Origin: CBDCDJ01 sp965215355
GTDB lineage: Bacteria; Deinococcota; Deinococci; Deinococcales; Trueperaceae
DNA length: 64,000 nucleotides
Direction: 5' to 3'
NCBI GenBank assembly: GCA_965215355.1
Contig: CBDCDJ010000007.1
Span: 620,001 to 684,000, forward strand
The notes beneath the pieces are model-generated. The model did no database searches. It saw only the letters and a program-made list of their open reading frames with translations, and was not told where the DNA came from. Below, piece by piece: positions 37,253 to 45,994 of the stretch (position 1 is its first letter; the number at the start of each line of letters is the position of its first letter). The translations under genes and the position numbers were made by a program.

Positions 37253-37416
37253 GCTGACAACTATAGCGCACCTGCCAAAACTGTGCGCAGGCGGCGCAGA
37301 TACTGATTACATTGTCCCCTTTGATTCTGTCGCATCCTGTTACGCTGCTGCTCGAGCGGTAAATGATTCAGTTCGTCAAAAATCTTTTCAGTGCCTAATT
37401 GTATGCTGATTTAGCG

Positions 37417-38058
37417 CTATTTCAACTTTAGTTCAAGTTGTGCGATTTGCTCAGTGACTACTTTCAACTCAGAATTATCATCTGATTTCAAGCACATTGC
37501 TTTTTGAGCAAACAGGCTGCACAAAGAGTAACTGAAGAAAAACCAAGCAAAGGCGTCTTGTGTAATTTCAACTTCTTTATCAGTAACGATAAGTTCAACA
37601 GGGTTTTTTGGGTGCATTAGTCTATCCCGAATTTTAACGGCTTTCTGAAGACTTTCCCAACCGACGCCGCCCAAAGCCAATTGAAAGTCTGACCCAATAC
37701 TCTTGGAGTACACTTTAAACACAAATTTAAGATTGTTTAGGAATTTTGGGAAAGTATTTCGCGTCTTTATTTCGCCTTTGCTATCTATCTCAAGATTTAT
37801 GTCTTCCAGAGCTACTAATTCATGAAGGGTTACCTGTCCGAGTAACAAACCCAGGTTTAAAGTAGACATTTTTTGACAGTACATTAGGCCTTCGATGAAT
37901 GCAAAAACAGCTCGAACATAAGCGCGACGCTGTACCTGACCACCCGTTTCTTGGATGGCGTCCAAATGTTCTTTGCAGTCCTCGCTAAGTGTTTCAAACA
38001 TTTGACGAGCAGCTTCTTGAGCTATTTGGAATTGTTCAAGCTGGTCAGGTATTTGCAC
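37417..38058 (-). CDS. HEPN-like helical protein, low GC
   Basis: 213 residues, helical. It contains KIRDRLMHPKN near residue 140, matching the Rx4-6H signature of HEPN ribonuclease-fold proteins. Other segments (RRAYVRAVFAFIEGLMYCQK) also fit a four-helix arrangement. A ribonuclease role is inferred only from this motif. It is markedly AT-rich compared with the neighbours and lies 160 bp upstream of the small protein/nucleotidyltransferase pair on the same strand, an arrangement reminiscent of HEPN/MNT modules. Confidence 0.6.
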   Translation of the reverse strand: MQIPDQLEQFQIAQEAARQMFETLSEDCKEHLDAIQETGGQVQRRAYVRAVFAFIEGLMYCQKMSTLNLGLLLGQVTLHELVALEDINLEIDSKGEIKTRNTFPKFLNNLKFVFKVYSKSIGSDFQLALGGVGWESLQKAVKIRDRLMHPKNPVELIVTDKEVEITQDAFAWFFFSYSLCSLFAQKAMCLKSDDNSELKVVTEQIAQLELKLK

Positions 38059-38181
38059 GGTTTCTTCTCAAAATCAGATTATCATTTCGCGAATGCTGTA
38101 ACTATACGCTGTCCTGCGGTACAACTTTGAAATACACGAGATTGTTGCTCCGCGAGCCTTTTCCATTATTACAAAAGGTTT

Positions 38182-39054
38182 TTACTCCCCTGCCAAATAT
38201 CGAATAACCTCCTGATAAATCTCCGGGTTGGCCGCGTCCTCGCCGTCGGCCTCGATGGTCGGGTTGTCGTTGACCTCGATGACGTAAAACTCGCCGTCGA
38301 TTTCTTTCAAGTCCACGCCGTACAAACTCTTGCCTATGGCGTCAGCGGCGGCAAGCGCGACGGAGACGAGCTTAGGGTCGGCCTCGTCGCGCGACACGGC
38401 GATGGTTTGCGCCCACTCGCCTTCTTTGCCGCGCTCCATGAGTTTCCACTTGTCCTGCACGAACACGTAGCGGATAACGGCTAAAAGGGAACCGTTCAGC
38501 GTCAGCACGCGCCAGTCGAACTCGCTCGGCAGGTACTGCTGCACGACCAGGCGGTCGGCGCGGCGCAGAAACTTGCGACCCGTTTTGACAAAACTCTCCG
38601 GCGTCGTCACCTTGTCCACGTAGTTGGAAAAGCTCGAGTTCGGCGCTTTCAACACCAGCGGCGTGCCGAGCGCTTCGAACAGTTCGGCGGCGTTTTCGCG
38701 CGTCACCTCGGGGTCGTTCAAAAAGCGCGTCTCCGGCATCGGCACCCCCTTCGCCATCAGCCGGGCGTACATGTTCACCTTGTCGCAGCAGATGCGAATC
38801 GACTCGCTGTGGTCGAGCACGCGCAGCCCGCGCAGTTCGGCCATGCGCGCGACCGCGTAAGAGGCGTTGCGCGGGTCGGTGAGGGCGCGGATGAAGACGC
38901 CGTCGTAGTTCGACAGGTACTTGAGTTCGTTCTTAAACAGAAAGTCGAGGCTGTAGCCGAGTTCGAAGGCGGCCAGCCGAAAGTTCGACAGCGCGGTGAG
39001 TTCGACCGAGGAGCGAATCGTGTAGCGCTCGGTGTAGATGGCTAGCTTTGCCAC
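38182..39054 (-). CDS. RimK-type ATP-grasp ligase
   Basis: 290 residues. ATP-grasp landmarks: CDKVNMYARLMAKGVPMPET (start of the ATP-binding lobe), TPLVLKAPNSSFSN, RRADRLVVQQYLPSEFDWRV, and the Mg-binding end GEFYVIEVNDNPTIEAD. Such enzymes form amide bonds between a carboxylate (often Glu or peptide) and an amine. Its GTG overlaps the end of the preceding gene, which encodes the domain normally fused to its N-terminus (RLAN). Product unknown. Confidence 0.88.
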   Translation of the reverse strand: MAKLAIYTERYTIRSSVELTALSNFRLAAFELGYSLDFLFKNELKYLSNYDGVFIRALTDPRNASYAVARMAELRGLRVLDHSESIRICCDKVNMYARLMAKGVPMPETRFLNDPEVTRENAAELFEALGTPLVLKAPNSSFSNYVDKVTTPESFVKTGRKFLRRADRLVVQQYLPSEFDWRVLTLNGSLLAVIRYVFVQDKWKLMERGKEGEWAQTIAVSRDEADPKLVSVALAAADAIGKSLYGVDLKEIDGEFYVIEVNDNPTIEADGEDAANPEIYQEVIRYLAGE

Positions 39055-39623
39055 GGCTCGAGCCCCTCCAGCAGTTTTTTCTCGTTCAGGGTAAGGCTGT
39101 CGAAGGGCAGGGGCTCGAGGGCGGACAACAGGTAGTCTGTAGCGCTCACGATGACTCGGACCCGCATCAAGGGCAACCGGAACACCCGGAACACCTCGGC
39201 GGCAAGGTCGCGGTACTCTTCAGTCAGGCACTTGCCGAGCACGCAGCGCGCCACGTCGACGCGGTAGTCCCCCGTCAACTTCTGACAAATCACCGCGTAC
39301 TTGCCGCTCATGGTGAGGGCCTTGCGCCGCTGTTTGAGCGTGTCTTTGTCGCTGATGAGTTCACCTTGGTCCATAAACGGGTTGATGGGGTAGGCCAGCA
39401 CGGGCGGCGGCAACAGCTTTTCGGTAACGATGTCGTAGTCCGGCACGGCCAAGCCCGCGGCTTTCGCCTTTTCCATCGCGATGGGCACCACGTAAGCGTC
39501 GAGCGCGTCCTGGGTCGTCGGGATGATGTTCAGACCTGCGAGTTCGGCGTCGAGCGAGTCGTAGTAGCCGCTGAGGAGGTAGCTGTAGTCGCCGGACAAG
39601 TTGACGTGGGTCACGTCCGCCAT
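39042..39623 (-). CDS. RLAN domain protein (RimK-like ATP-grasp N-terminal domain)
   Basis: 193 residues matching the domain usually found at the N-terminus of a subset of RimK-like ATP-grasp proteins: VNLSGDYSYLLSGYYDSLDA, KLLPPPVLAYPINPFMD, KYAVICQKLTGDYRVDVARC and RVIVSATDYLLSALEPLPF. Here it is a separate gene overlapping the ligase by 13 bp, so the two probably work as a complex. ATG 39623; about 230 bp of non-coding DNA lie downstream of the antiporter end and upstream of this gene. Confidence 0.78.
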   Translation of the reverse strand: MADVTHVNLSGDYSYLLSGYYDSLDAELAGLNIIPTTQDALDAYVVPIAMEKAKAAGLAVPDYDIVTEKLLPPPVLAYPINPFMDQGELISDKDTLKQRRKALTMSGKYAVICQKLTGDYRVDVARCVLGKCLTEEYRDLAAEVFRVFRLPLMRVRVIVSATDYLLSALEPLPFDSLTLNEKKLLEGLEPWQS

Positions 39624-39856
39624 ACCGTCCGGGCTGTGTTTGTAAATCAGGGTCGGGCTCAGACCATCACCTCGTTGATTTAAGCGGCGCTGTCAAAAAA
39701 TCATACTCGTAACGAATCATACTTGGTCGCCGGCCTTTAAGAAAGCTACAGCTCTATGGACGAGCGGTGCTTTTGGCCCTGTCAGCCCAGCCAGCCGACC
39801 TGACCTCGGGTTGACGTGCCTTTCAACGCCACCGGGGGCGCAAGTGTGAGTTCGAC

Positions 39857-40768
39857 TCAAAACAGCAGCCCGATATAAAGCCCGTAAGCCACGAGAAGGG
39901 CCAACCCCTCCCAGCGAACCAGACTTTTGCGGGTGAACAAAAAGATGAGAGTGGCAAACCCAAAGGCGAGCATCACGTAGAGGTCTAAGCTGAGAGCAGC
40001 GAACGGCAGCCGAAAGGGAACCACAAGGCTCGACAAACCCAAGATTCCGAGAACATTAAAGATGTTCGAGCCGATAAGGTTGCCCAGCACCATGTCGGTT
40101 TGGCGCTTCGCCACCGCCACGAGCGAACTCGCCAGCTCGGGCAAGCTTGTACCCACGGCCACGAGCGTAAGGCCGATAACGCGTTCGGGCACCCCGTAGG
40201 CTCGAGCCAGCGTCGTCGCCCCCTCCACCAAAACCTGAGCGCCCAAGACGAGCAGGACCAAACCGCCCGCGATTCCCAAAAGCGTGAGCCACAGCGGCCC
40301 GCTCCGGGTCGGCACCTCAGCTTCTTCGCTGGGACTGCGCAGTGTCCAGACGAGGTAAGCGAGCAGCAGCGCAAAGGTGATACCCCCTTCGGCGCGGCTC
40401 ATCACGCCGTCTACAAACCACAAAAGCGGTAGGGCGCTCGCCAACAACATGATGGGCAGTTCGCGCCTCAGCACACCCCTGGTGACGCTTATCGGCACCA
40501 GCACGGCACACAGACCCAGGATAAGGCCCAAATTGGCGGTGTTGGAACCGACGACGTTGCCCGCGGCGATGGCAAAAGTGCCGTTCAAGGCCGCCGTCAA
40601 GGTCGCGGCCAGCTCGGGCGCGCTCGTGCCGAACGCCACCACCGTCAAACCGACGACCAGGGGACTGAGCCGAAAGCGAAGCGCGAGGCTCGAGGCAAAC
40701 CTGACCAGCAGTTCCCCGCCCAGGTACAAAAGACCAACGCCCACGGCAACCAACACAAGACTCGACAT
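39857..40768 (-). CDS. CaCA-family cation antiporter (calcium/sodium exchanger type)
   Basis: 303-residue integral membrane protein with about ten spans and an internal repeat. The two alpha-repeat signatures are GTSAPELAATLTAAL/GNVVGSNTANLGLIL and GTSLPELASSLVAVA/GNLIGSNIFNVLGIL. This is the YrbG/NCX architecture. A yybP-ykoY riboswitch directly upstream suggests Mn2+ control, so the exported ion may be Mn2+ rather than or besides Ca2+ (inference). ATG 40768 immediately follows the riboswitch hairpin. Confidence 0.93.
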   Translation of the reverse strand: MSSLVLVAVGVGLLYLGGELLVRFASSLALRFRLSPLVVGLTVVAFGTSAPELAATLTAALNGTFAIAAGNVVGSNTANLGLILGLCAVLVPISVTRGVLRRELPIMLLASALPLLWFVDGVMSRAEGGITFALLLAYLVWTLRSPSEEAEVPTRSGPLWLTLLGIAGGLVLLVLGAQVLVEGATTLARAYGVPERVIGLTLVAVGTSLPELASSLVAVAKRQTDMVLGNLIGSNIFNVLGILGLSSLVVPFRLPFAALSLDLYVMLAFGFATLIFLFTRKSLVRWEGLALLVAYGLYIGLLF

Positions 40769-40805
40769 AAAAGACCTTTGCAGCGCCGACGGCGCTCCAG
40801 GTCTC
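40769..40805 (-). terminator. Riboswitch expression-platform hairpin before the antiporter ATG
   Basis: On the minus strand GAGACCT is followed by GGAGCGCCGTCGGCGCTGCA and AAGGTCTTTT, ending at the ATG. The outer arms AGACCT/AGGTCT and an inner GCGCC/GGCGC stem form a terminator-like hairpin with a short U-run. The outer arm overlaps the aptamer 3' end, the usual mutually exclusive switching arrangement. Confidence 0.6.
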
Positions 40806-40906
40806 GCCTTGTATGTGCGTCACCGAGAGGTCTCTGACCCCTGTGCTGACGATAACGCACGCCCGTCGGTTGGGCGGCTACTCCCCTGTGGCAGCAGCAT
40901 ACAGGC
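40799..40906 (-). ncRNA. yybP-ykoY (Mn2+) riboswitch
   Basis: On the minus strand P1 arms GCCTGTATG (40906-40898) and CATACAAGGC (40815-40806) enclose the conserved core. That core is GGGGAGTAG (40886-40878), a variable P2 stem, ATCGTCAGCACA, a P3 stem with GTCAGAGACCTC, and it closes before GAGACCT. Order and spacing match the yybP-ykoY motif as found before mntP and related genes. It senses Mn2+ and activates exporters. Confidence 0.8.
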
Positions 40907-41089
40907 AGAAGCCGGTAACTTTCATGAGTAGGGCTTTTACGTTTCACCTGAACCACGGCCTCGTTACGCGGCTCTGCGGCCCAGTAGCTGCACAAGGAGC
41001 AACGCCAAATCTCATGTGGTTTCTCGTCTACCGAGTCCTACGCATCAAGCCAGTTAGTGCCAGGTGTCCCAAGTATATCGTTGCCCAAC

Positions 41090-42052
41090 CTAGCCCTCTC
41101 GCAACGTCCACTCGAGCAGCTCCCCCAAATCCGCCGTCGCCAGCCCGACGACCCGGTCGGCCGCGCCGTAGTACAGGTACACGGTGCCGTCCACGACCGG
41201 GTTGCCCGTGCCGAAAACCACGAAGGGCACGTCCCCCTTGATTTCCCAGGTTTCCTTGGGAGCCAGCACAGGCGTTTTCGGGCGCTTGAGCACGATGCGC
41301 GGGTTGTCGCGGTCGAGCAGCGCGACGCCCATACAGTAGATGTGGTAGTCGTTGTAGCCGTGGTAAATCACCAGCCAACCCGCTTCGGTTTCAATCGGCG
41401 GGCCGCCCGCCCCGATGCGCTTGCCGTCCCACAAGCCCGGCCGCGGGCGCAGGATTTCAGCGTGGTCGCCCCAAGTTTGAAAATCGTCGCTGAACGCCAG
41501 CCAGATGCTCGGCGGACGGCGGTGGAAGGTCGCGTAACGGCCGCCGAACTTGGCCGGGAACAGCACGTGGTCTTTGTTGTCCTCGTCCTCCACGACCGGC
41601 CCGAGGATTTCCCAGGTGACGAGGTTGTCGCTGACGGCGTACATCGGCGTGATGCCGAGCGGCGGCGTGCCAGTTGGGGCGTGAAAACCTTTGCGGCTGT
41701 AAGCGGTGTAGGCCATGTAAAAGCGGCCGTCGAGGAAGGTGATGCGCGGGTCTTCGACCCCTCGAGCGTCGAGTTCGGAAGAGGGCGTCAACACCGGGTG
41801 CTGCAGCCGGTTGAAGTTCACCCCGTCCGCGGACACGGCGTAACCGATGTGGGAAACGTAGTCGAGCCCCTGCGCCCGGTAGTGCATGTGAAACAAACCG
41901 TTGTGGTGAATCACCGACGGGTTGAAGGTGTTGAGCGCTTCCCAGGCGTTGGTGGGGATGGGCTTGAGCACCGGGTTGGCCGGGTGGCGCTGAAAGTGCT
42001 CGCTCTCGGCGAGGTGGTAAAAGGCGGCGGGGACGGTTTGGACTAGGGTCAT
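41090..42052 (-). CDS. GH130 glycoside phosphorylase/hydrolase
   Basis: 320-residue five-bladed propeller of family GH130, whose members phosphorolyse or hydrolyse beta-mannosides. Family features: FNPSVIHHNGLFHMHYRAQG, GVEDPRITFLDGRFYMAYTA (proton-donor region), RIGAGGPPIETEAGWLVIYH and a C-terminal YLYYGAADRVVGLATADL. Cytoplasmic (no signal peptide). ATG 42052 is chosen from GGAG 8 nt upstream; an upstream Pro-rich extension from 42100 is unlikely. Last gene of a sugar ABC operon, so it probably acts on the imported oligosaccharide. Confidence 0.88.
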   Translation of the reverse strand: MTLVQTVPAAFYHLAESEHFQRHPANPVLKPIPTNAWEALNTFNPSVIHHNGLFHMHYRAQGLDYVSHIGYAVSADGVNFNRLQHPVLTPSSELDARGVEDPRITFLDGRFYMAYTAYSRKGFHAPTGTPPLGITPMYAVSDNLVTWEILGPVVEDEDNKDHVLFPAKFGGRYATFHRRPPSIWLAFSDDFQTWGDHAEILRPRPGLWDGKRIGAGGPPIETEAGWLVIYHGYNDYHIYCMGVALLDRDNPRIVLKRPKTPVLAPKETWEIKGDVPFVVFGTGNPVVDGTVYLYYGAADRVVGLATADLGELLEWTLREG

Positions 42053-42102
42053 AAAAGGCTCCGAGCTTGGTGTGGGGCCGGACTCGACCGGCCCCGGCAA
42101 GT

Positions 42103-44616
42103 TTACGGCTCGGCGCGTTTCATCGTCAACGAAAAAACATGCATCGTCTCGCGGTCGGGCAGACTGATGCCGAGGAGTTCGCGTCCGCCGTCAAGCGCCA
42201 CGGTCTGCGCGAAAATGCGGCAGTTGAGACTTTCGACCGCGCCCGAGGCACCCCGGCGTTGGGCGTAGTCGAGCGCGACCGCCTCACCGTAGCGGGGCTG
42301 CTGGCACCAGTCGGACAGGGCGAGGGTGACTTCTTCCTCCCCGTCGGCGTAGCGGAGTGTCAGCGGCGCTTCGTAGTTGCCCTGTTCGGACGCGCCGAGA
42401 AGGTGCAGGGTTACGTAATTTCCAGGCGGGACGCTCAAACGCTGGCCCGTCGCGGCGACGTTATTGGCGTCGGCCTCGGTGGGCGGGAAGAGGTAGGGAA
42501 CCTCCTCGAAAACGAACCGTTCTCCCCCGGCGGGTGAGCGGTCTATGGGGTAGGTCGCGCCGAGTTCGCCCGAGTGGTTGTCGAAGTTGCCCGCGGGGTT
42601 CGAGGCGCTGGAAAAAGCGTCGTTGTTGAAGGCGGAGGAAAGCTCGAGCCCGACAAAGTTCCCTTCTTCGAAAGCGGCGGGAGCCTCGAGTTCCGGCCCC
42701 GTCCGCGCCCCAGCCCCGGCGAGGTCGGGCAACGCTGCATCGGTCGTCCAGTGGACCAGCGCGAAACCGAAGGGCGGCAGCGTGAGGGTGGCGTCGGCGG
42801 CGAACGGTTCTTCGCTGACCAGATTGGCGAAGCGGTCGAAAACGCGCACCGTAGCCGCTTCGGTCAAGCCCTCACCTTCAGCGACGGCCAAGGCGTCTTC
42901 TTCGGCCCAACTTTTCAAGAGCAGCAGCCGTTCGCCCTCCTTGCCGTAGAGCTTTTCCATCACCGCGGGGCGAAAAACCAGGGCGTCGGCGCGGACGGGC
43001 GTGCCCGCGGGGTTGTTGACGACCACGCGGTGCTCGCCCGCTGCGAGGGTCAGCACGCCGACATCCGTCATCCGGTACTGCGCCTCGTCTACACCCGGCA
43101 GCTCGAGCATAAAGCTTTCGTCGTCGACGAAGACTTCCAACGAATTCGGCCGGTTCTCGGCGCGCGCCAAAGCGTAAAGCCGGTAGGGACCGCTTTCGGG
43201 CAGCGTCACGCTCGCGCCGACGCTCGCGCCCTCGACCAACACCGCCGTGAGTTGCCCGCTCGCGGCGGCGTTCACCTCGGTGGGCGGCGGCTGGCCGAAG
43301 TCGGTGCCGGTCTCGACCTCCAGCATTACGTCGTCCGATTTCTCGAGCCAAACGTAGTCGAGCATTTTCGCCGCGTCGGGCCGCGCCTCGGCTTGCAGCA
43401 GCGCCAGCAGCGCGGTGATGGTCGACTCCGCGCCCGAGTTGCGGTTAATAATTCCGCGCTCTAAGCCGTCGAAGGTGCGGCCCGTTTCGGGCTCGTACAT
43501 GGGCTGGCGCAGTTCGTTGTTGCCGAGGAGCCAGCCCGTCATCAGTCCGCCGAGTTCGTTGTAGACCTCTTTGCCGGTCGCGTCGGCGAGGGCGAAGTAG
43601 CCGGACGCTATCGATTCCATACCAAAGGCGATTTGCGCGAAGGTGTCGACCGCCGGGCTCATCCGCTCCACCGGACCTTGGCTTGCTAAAAGATGCACGA
43701 AAAAGTGTCCCGCTTCGGCCTCGGCGCTCTCGAGCCAGTCTTCATCAGGCTCTACTTCGTAAGTCTCGGCGAGGGCCTGGGTTTGCCGTGAGCCCCAGGC
43801 GTGCCACTCGAGCGGGTTGAGCGCGAACGACGGGTGGGCGAGAAAGGGGTAACTCTCCGGCGGTCCGTACTGAAAGGCGGCGAGCCCGTCGGCGAGCATG
43901 GTGAGGAGGTCGCGGACACTATTATCTTCAACCGTATCGTCTTCCTCGGTCTCGAGGTAGCTCGCCAGCGCTACGGCTAGAATCGAGGCGACGTCCGCGC
44001 CGTCGTCGGGGAGCCACTGCGGCACTTCGAAGCCGCGCACGGTTTCAAACTCGCCAAAATTAGGCTCGACTTTTGCGACGAACGGCGGGACGCCGCGCAA
44101 GAAAGCCTCTTGCAACTGCGCGGCGTACTCAGGGTCGGTGTCCTGAAAAACTCGGTAACCTTCCGCCAAGGCCCACAGCCCCCGCGCCGCCCAGAAGCCC
44201 GCGCCCTTGCGACTCGTGCGGCCCAGGCGGTTGATGCTGCCGTCCTCAAAAACGAAGTTGAAGAACTCGCCGTCCTCGGCTTGCAACGCCATTGTGAAGT
44301 CGAGCAGGCCTCGAGCCTCGTCCAGCGTTTCGACGACGCCGTTTTCATAACCCCACAGGTAGGCTATGGCGGCCCTCGCCACGTCGTCTAAGTCGGTCAC
44401 GCCCTCGCCCGGAGCCTCGCGGCCGACGTACGCGCCCGGCTCGGTCGGGCTCGGCTCGGCGTAAATCCACACGCCGAGCAAGTCCTGACCCTCGACGTTG
44501 AAGGGTTGGGTGAGAAAGTCCAGGTGCTCGAAATTGGTGACTTGCGCGAGGCTGAGAGGGGAGAGGAGGGCGAAAGAAAAGAGGATGCTGAGCATCCTCG
44601 AGCGTGTTCTTGTCAT
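42103..44616 (-). CDS. Secreted alpha/alpha-toroid glycan-active protein
   Basis: 837 residues with a signal peptide (MLSILFSFALLSPLSLAQ). The first ~460 residues are an alpha-helical barrel as in several glycoside hydrolase families (GAGFWAARGLWALAEGYRVF, GWLLGNNELRQPMYEPETGR). Two beta-rich modules follow; the last (FDNHSGELGATYPID through LSVPPGNYVTLHLLGASEQG and ALSDWC) is a jelly-roll seen at the ends of bacterial glycosidases. The exact family is not identified, so a hydrolase role is inferred from fold and operon context. It ends 50 bp before GH130. Confidence 0.7.
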   Translation of the reverse strand: MTRTRSRMLSILFSFALLSPLSLAQVTNFEHLDFLTQPFNVEGQDLLGVWIYAEPSPTEPGAYVGREAPGEGVTDLDDVARAAIAYLWGYENGVVETLDEARGLLDFTMALQAEDGEFFNFVFEDGSINRLGRTSRKGAGFWAARGLWALAEGYRVFQDTDPEYAAQLQEAFLRGVPPFVAKVEPNFGEFETVRGFEVPQWLPDDGADVASILAVALASYLETEEDDTVEDNSVRDLLTMLADGLAAFQYGPPESYPFLAHPSFALNPLEWHAWGSRQTQALAETYEVEPDEDWLESAEAEAGHFFVHLLASQGPVERMSPAVDTFAQIAFGMESIASGYFALADATGKEVYNELGGLMTGWLLGNNELRQPMYEPETGRTFDGLERGIINRNSGAESTITALLALLQAEARPDAAKMLDYVWLEKSDDVMLEVETGTDFGQPPPTEVNAAASGQLTAVLVEGASVGASVTLPESGPYRLYALARAENRPNSLEVFVDDESFMLELPGVDEAQYRMTDVGVLTLAAGEHRVVVNNPAGTPVRADALVFRPAVMEKLYGKEGERLLLLKSWAEEDALAVAEGEGLTEAATVRVFDRFANLVSEEPFAADATLTLPPFGFALVHWTTDAALPDLAGAGARTGPELEAPAAFEEGNFVGLELSSAFNNDAFSSASNPAGNFDNHSGELGATYPIDRSPAGGERFVFEEVPYLFPPTEADANNVAATGQRLSVPPGNYVTLHLLGASEQGNYEAPLTLRYADGEEEVTLALSDWCQQPRYGEAVALDYAQRRGASGAVESLNCRIFAQTVALDGGRELLGISLPDRETMHVFSLTMKRAEP

Positions 44617-44623
44617 CTAAAAC

Positions 44624-45952
44624 CTACTCATTTTGCAGCGCGACCGAGGCGAGTTCGGCTTGCCGGTCGGCGGCGAAGCGAATCGCCGCCTCTTCCGAGT
44701 CAGCCTGGTAGACGCTGTAGACGTGGCGAAAGTTCACGGTGTCGCCGGGCAGGTAGTGGTTGGGGGTGCTCGGCGTGACGTCCTGGGTCGCCTCGTAGGT
44801 GCCGAACTCGTCGGCGGTCCACTTGAACACGCCGGTGCGAAACTCCTGCGACTCGAACACCCAGGTGTCGCCGGAGAGAAAGTCGTTGTTGTCGGAGGCG
44901 ACCTCGGGCGTCCCGGCGGCGATTTCGGCCACGGCGATGCCTAAGCTCGGCGAGTAGTTCGCCCGCCACGCTTCGGCCGAGGCGAAGATGTAGGGGGCGC
45001 TCCAGTAGAGCGGGCTCAAGCTGTCGTCGGCGCGGAAAGCGAGGTAGGATTCGCCGTCGACGTTTGTAACGGCCTCACGCTCGGCGAAGTAGTCTTCGGG
45101 CGTCTCGCCGAGCTGGTCGGCCCAGACGAGCTTGCGAAAGACCGGCAGCAGGTGCATGGCCTCTGGGTCAGCCTGGCTCATCACGCGCGTCGCCATGCTC
45201 TGCAGTTTCATCATGTCGGCGTAGCCGCGAAACGACACTTCGGTCGACACGTCCACGTCGCCGGTCGCGTAGATGCGCGCCACGACGCGCTGGTTCAACC
45301 CTGCAAAGCGGTCGGAGGCGTACTCGCTCACGACGGTGACCCTCGCCGGTCCTGCAGGCAGGGTTTGGGTTTGCACGTGGCGCATCCCGCCTTCCTCGAG
45401 CGTCGTGTACTCCTCGTGCGGCCCCAACTCTTCGTTCGCCCAGTAGGTGCTCTCGGGATAGCCCGAAAAGCGCAGGATGCCCAATTCGTCGGCGAGAACT
45501 TCACTCGTACCGCCAAAGCCGGCAATCCGCGGCAAACCCGTAGCCGGGACTTCGACCGTAAAGCCGTCCGTCATGCTGCTCGTAACCACCGCCGGATCGT
45601 CGCCCGTGACGGTGAGCGCGGCGTCGTAAGCGGGCGCGTCCGTCGCCTCGTCGGAGAGCTGAATCTCGGCCGCGCCGGTCGCCAAAAAGGCGAGTTCGTC
45701 GCCCGCCGAGAGCCTTCCGTTCAGGTCGGTATCGTCGATTTGGTAAGGCACCTCTTCGCCGCCGACCAGCACCCGTAAACTGTCCCAGTTCATCTGAAAC
45801 TCGGCCCCGACCGCGTCGCGTAAGCTCAGCAGGTCGAAAGAAACCGGCACCGGCCGGTCGGTCTGTTTGTCTACTGCAACCGTGATAGTGCGTGTCTCGG
45901 CGAGGGTAGTGCTTAACAGGAGAAGCGTTAAGAGGGTAAATAACCGTTTCAT
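44624..45952 (-). CDS. Secreted protein of unknown function in glycan operon
   Basis: 442 residues with signal peptide MKRLFTLLTLLLLSTTLAET. The body is beta-rich, with LGPHEEYTTLEEGGMRHVQT, VARIYATGDVDVSTEVSFRG and GDTVNFRHVYSVYQADSEEA. This arrangement is somewhat like carbohydrate-binding beta-sandwich (galactose-mutarotase-like) proteins, but no family is assigned. ATG 45952 has AAAGGAAG just upstream. Sits between the binding protein and the toroid protein with only 7 bp before the latter, so it should act on the same extracellular glycan. Confidence 0.72.
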   Translation of the reverse strand: MKRLFTLLTLLLLSTTLAETRTITVAVDKQTDRPVPVSFDLLSLRDAVGAEFQMNWDSLRVLVGGEEVPYQIDDTDLNGRLSAGDELAFLATGAAEIQLSDEATDAPAYDAALTVTGDDPAVVTSSMTDGFTVEVPATGLPRIAGFGGTSEVLADELGILRFSGYPESTYWANEELGPHEEYTTLEEGGMRHVQTQTLPAGPARVTVVSEYASDRFAGLNQRVVARIYATGDVDVSTEVSFRGYADMMKLQSMATRVMSQADPEAMHLLPVFRKLVWADQLGETPEDYFAEREAVTNVDGESYLAFRADDSLSPLYWSAPYIFASAEAWRANYSPSLGIAVAEIAAGTPEVASDNNDFLSGDTWVFESQEFRTGVFKWTADEFGTYEATQDVTPSTPNHYLPGDTVNFRHVYSVYQADSEEAAIRFAADRQAELASVALQNE

Positions 45953-45994
45953 AAACTTCCTTTCGTAGACGTTTTTCAACTTCCTGCTTCTTGC

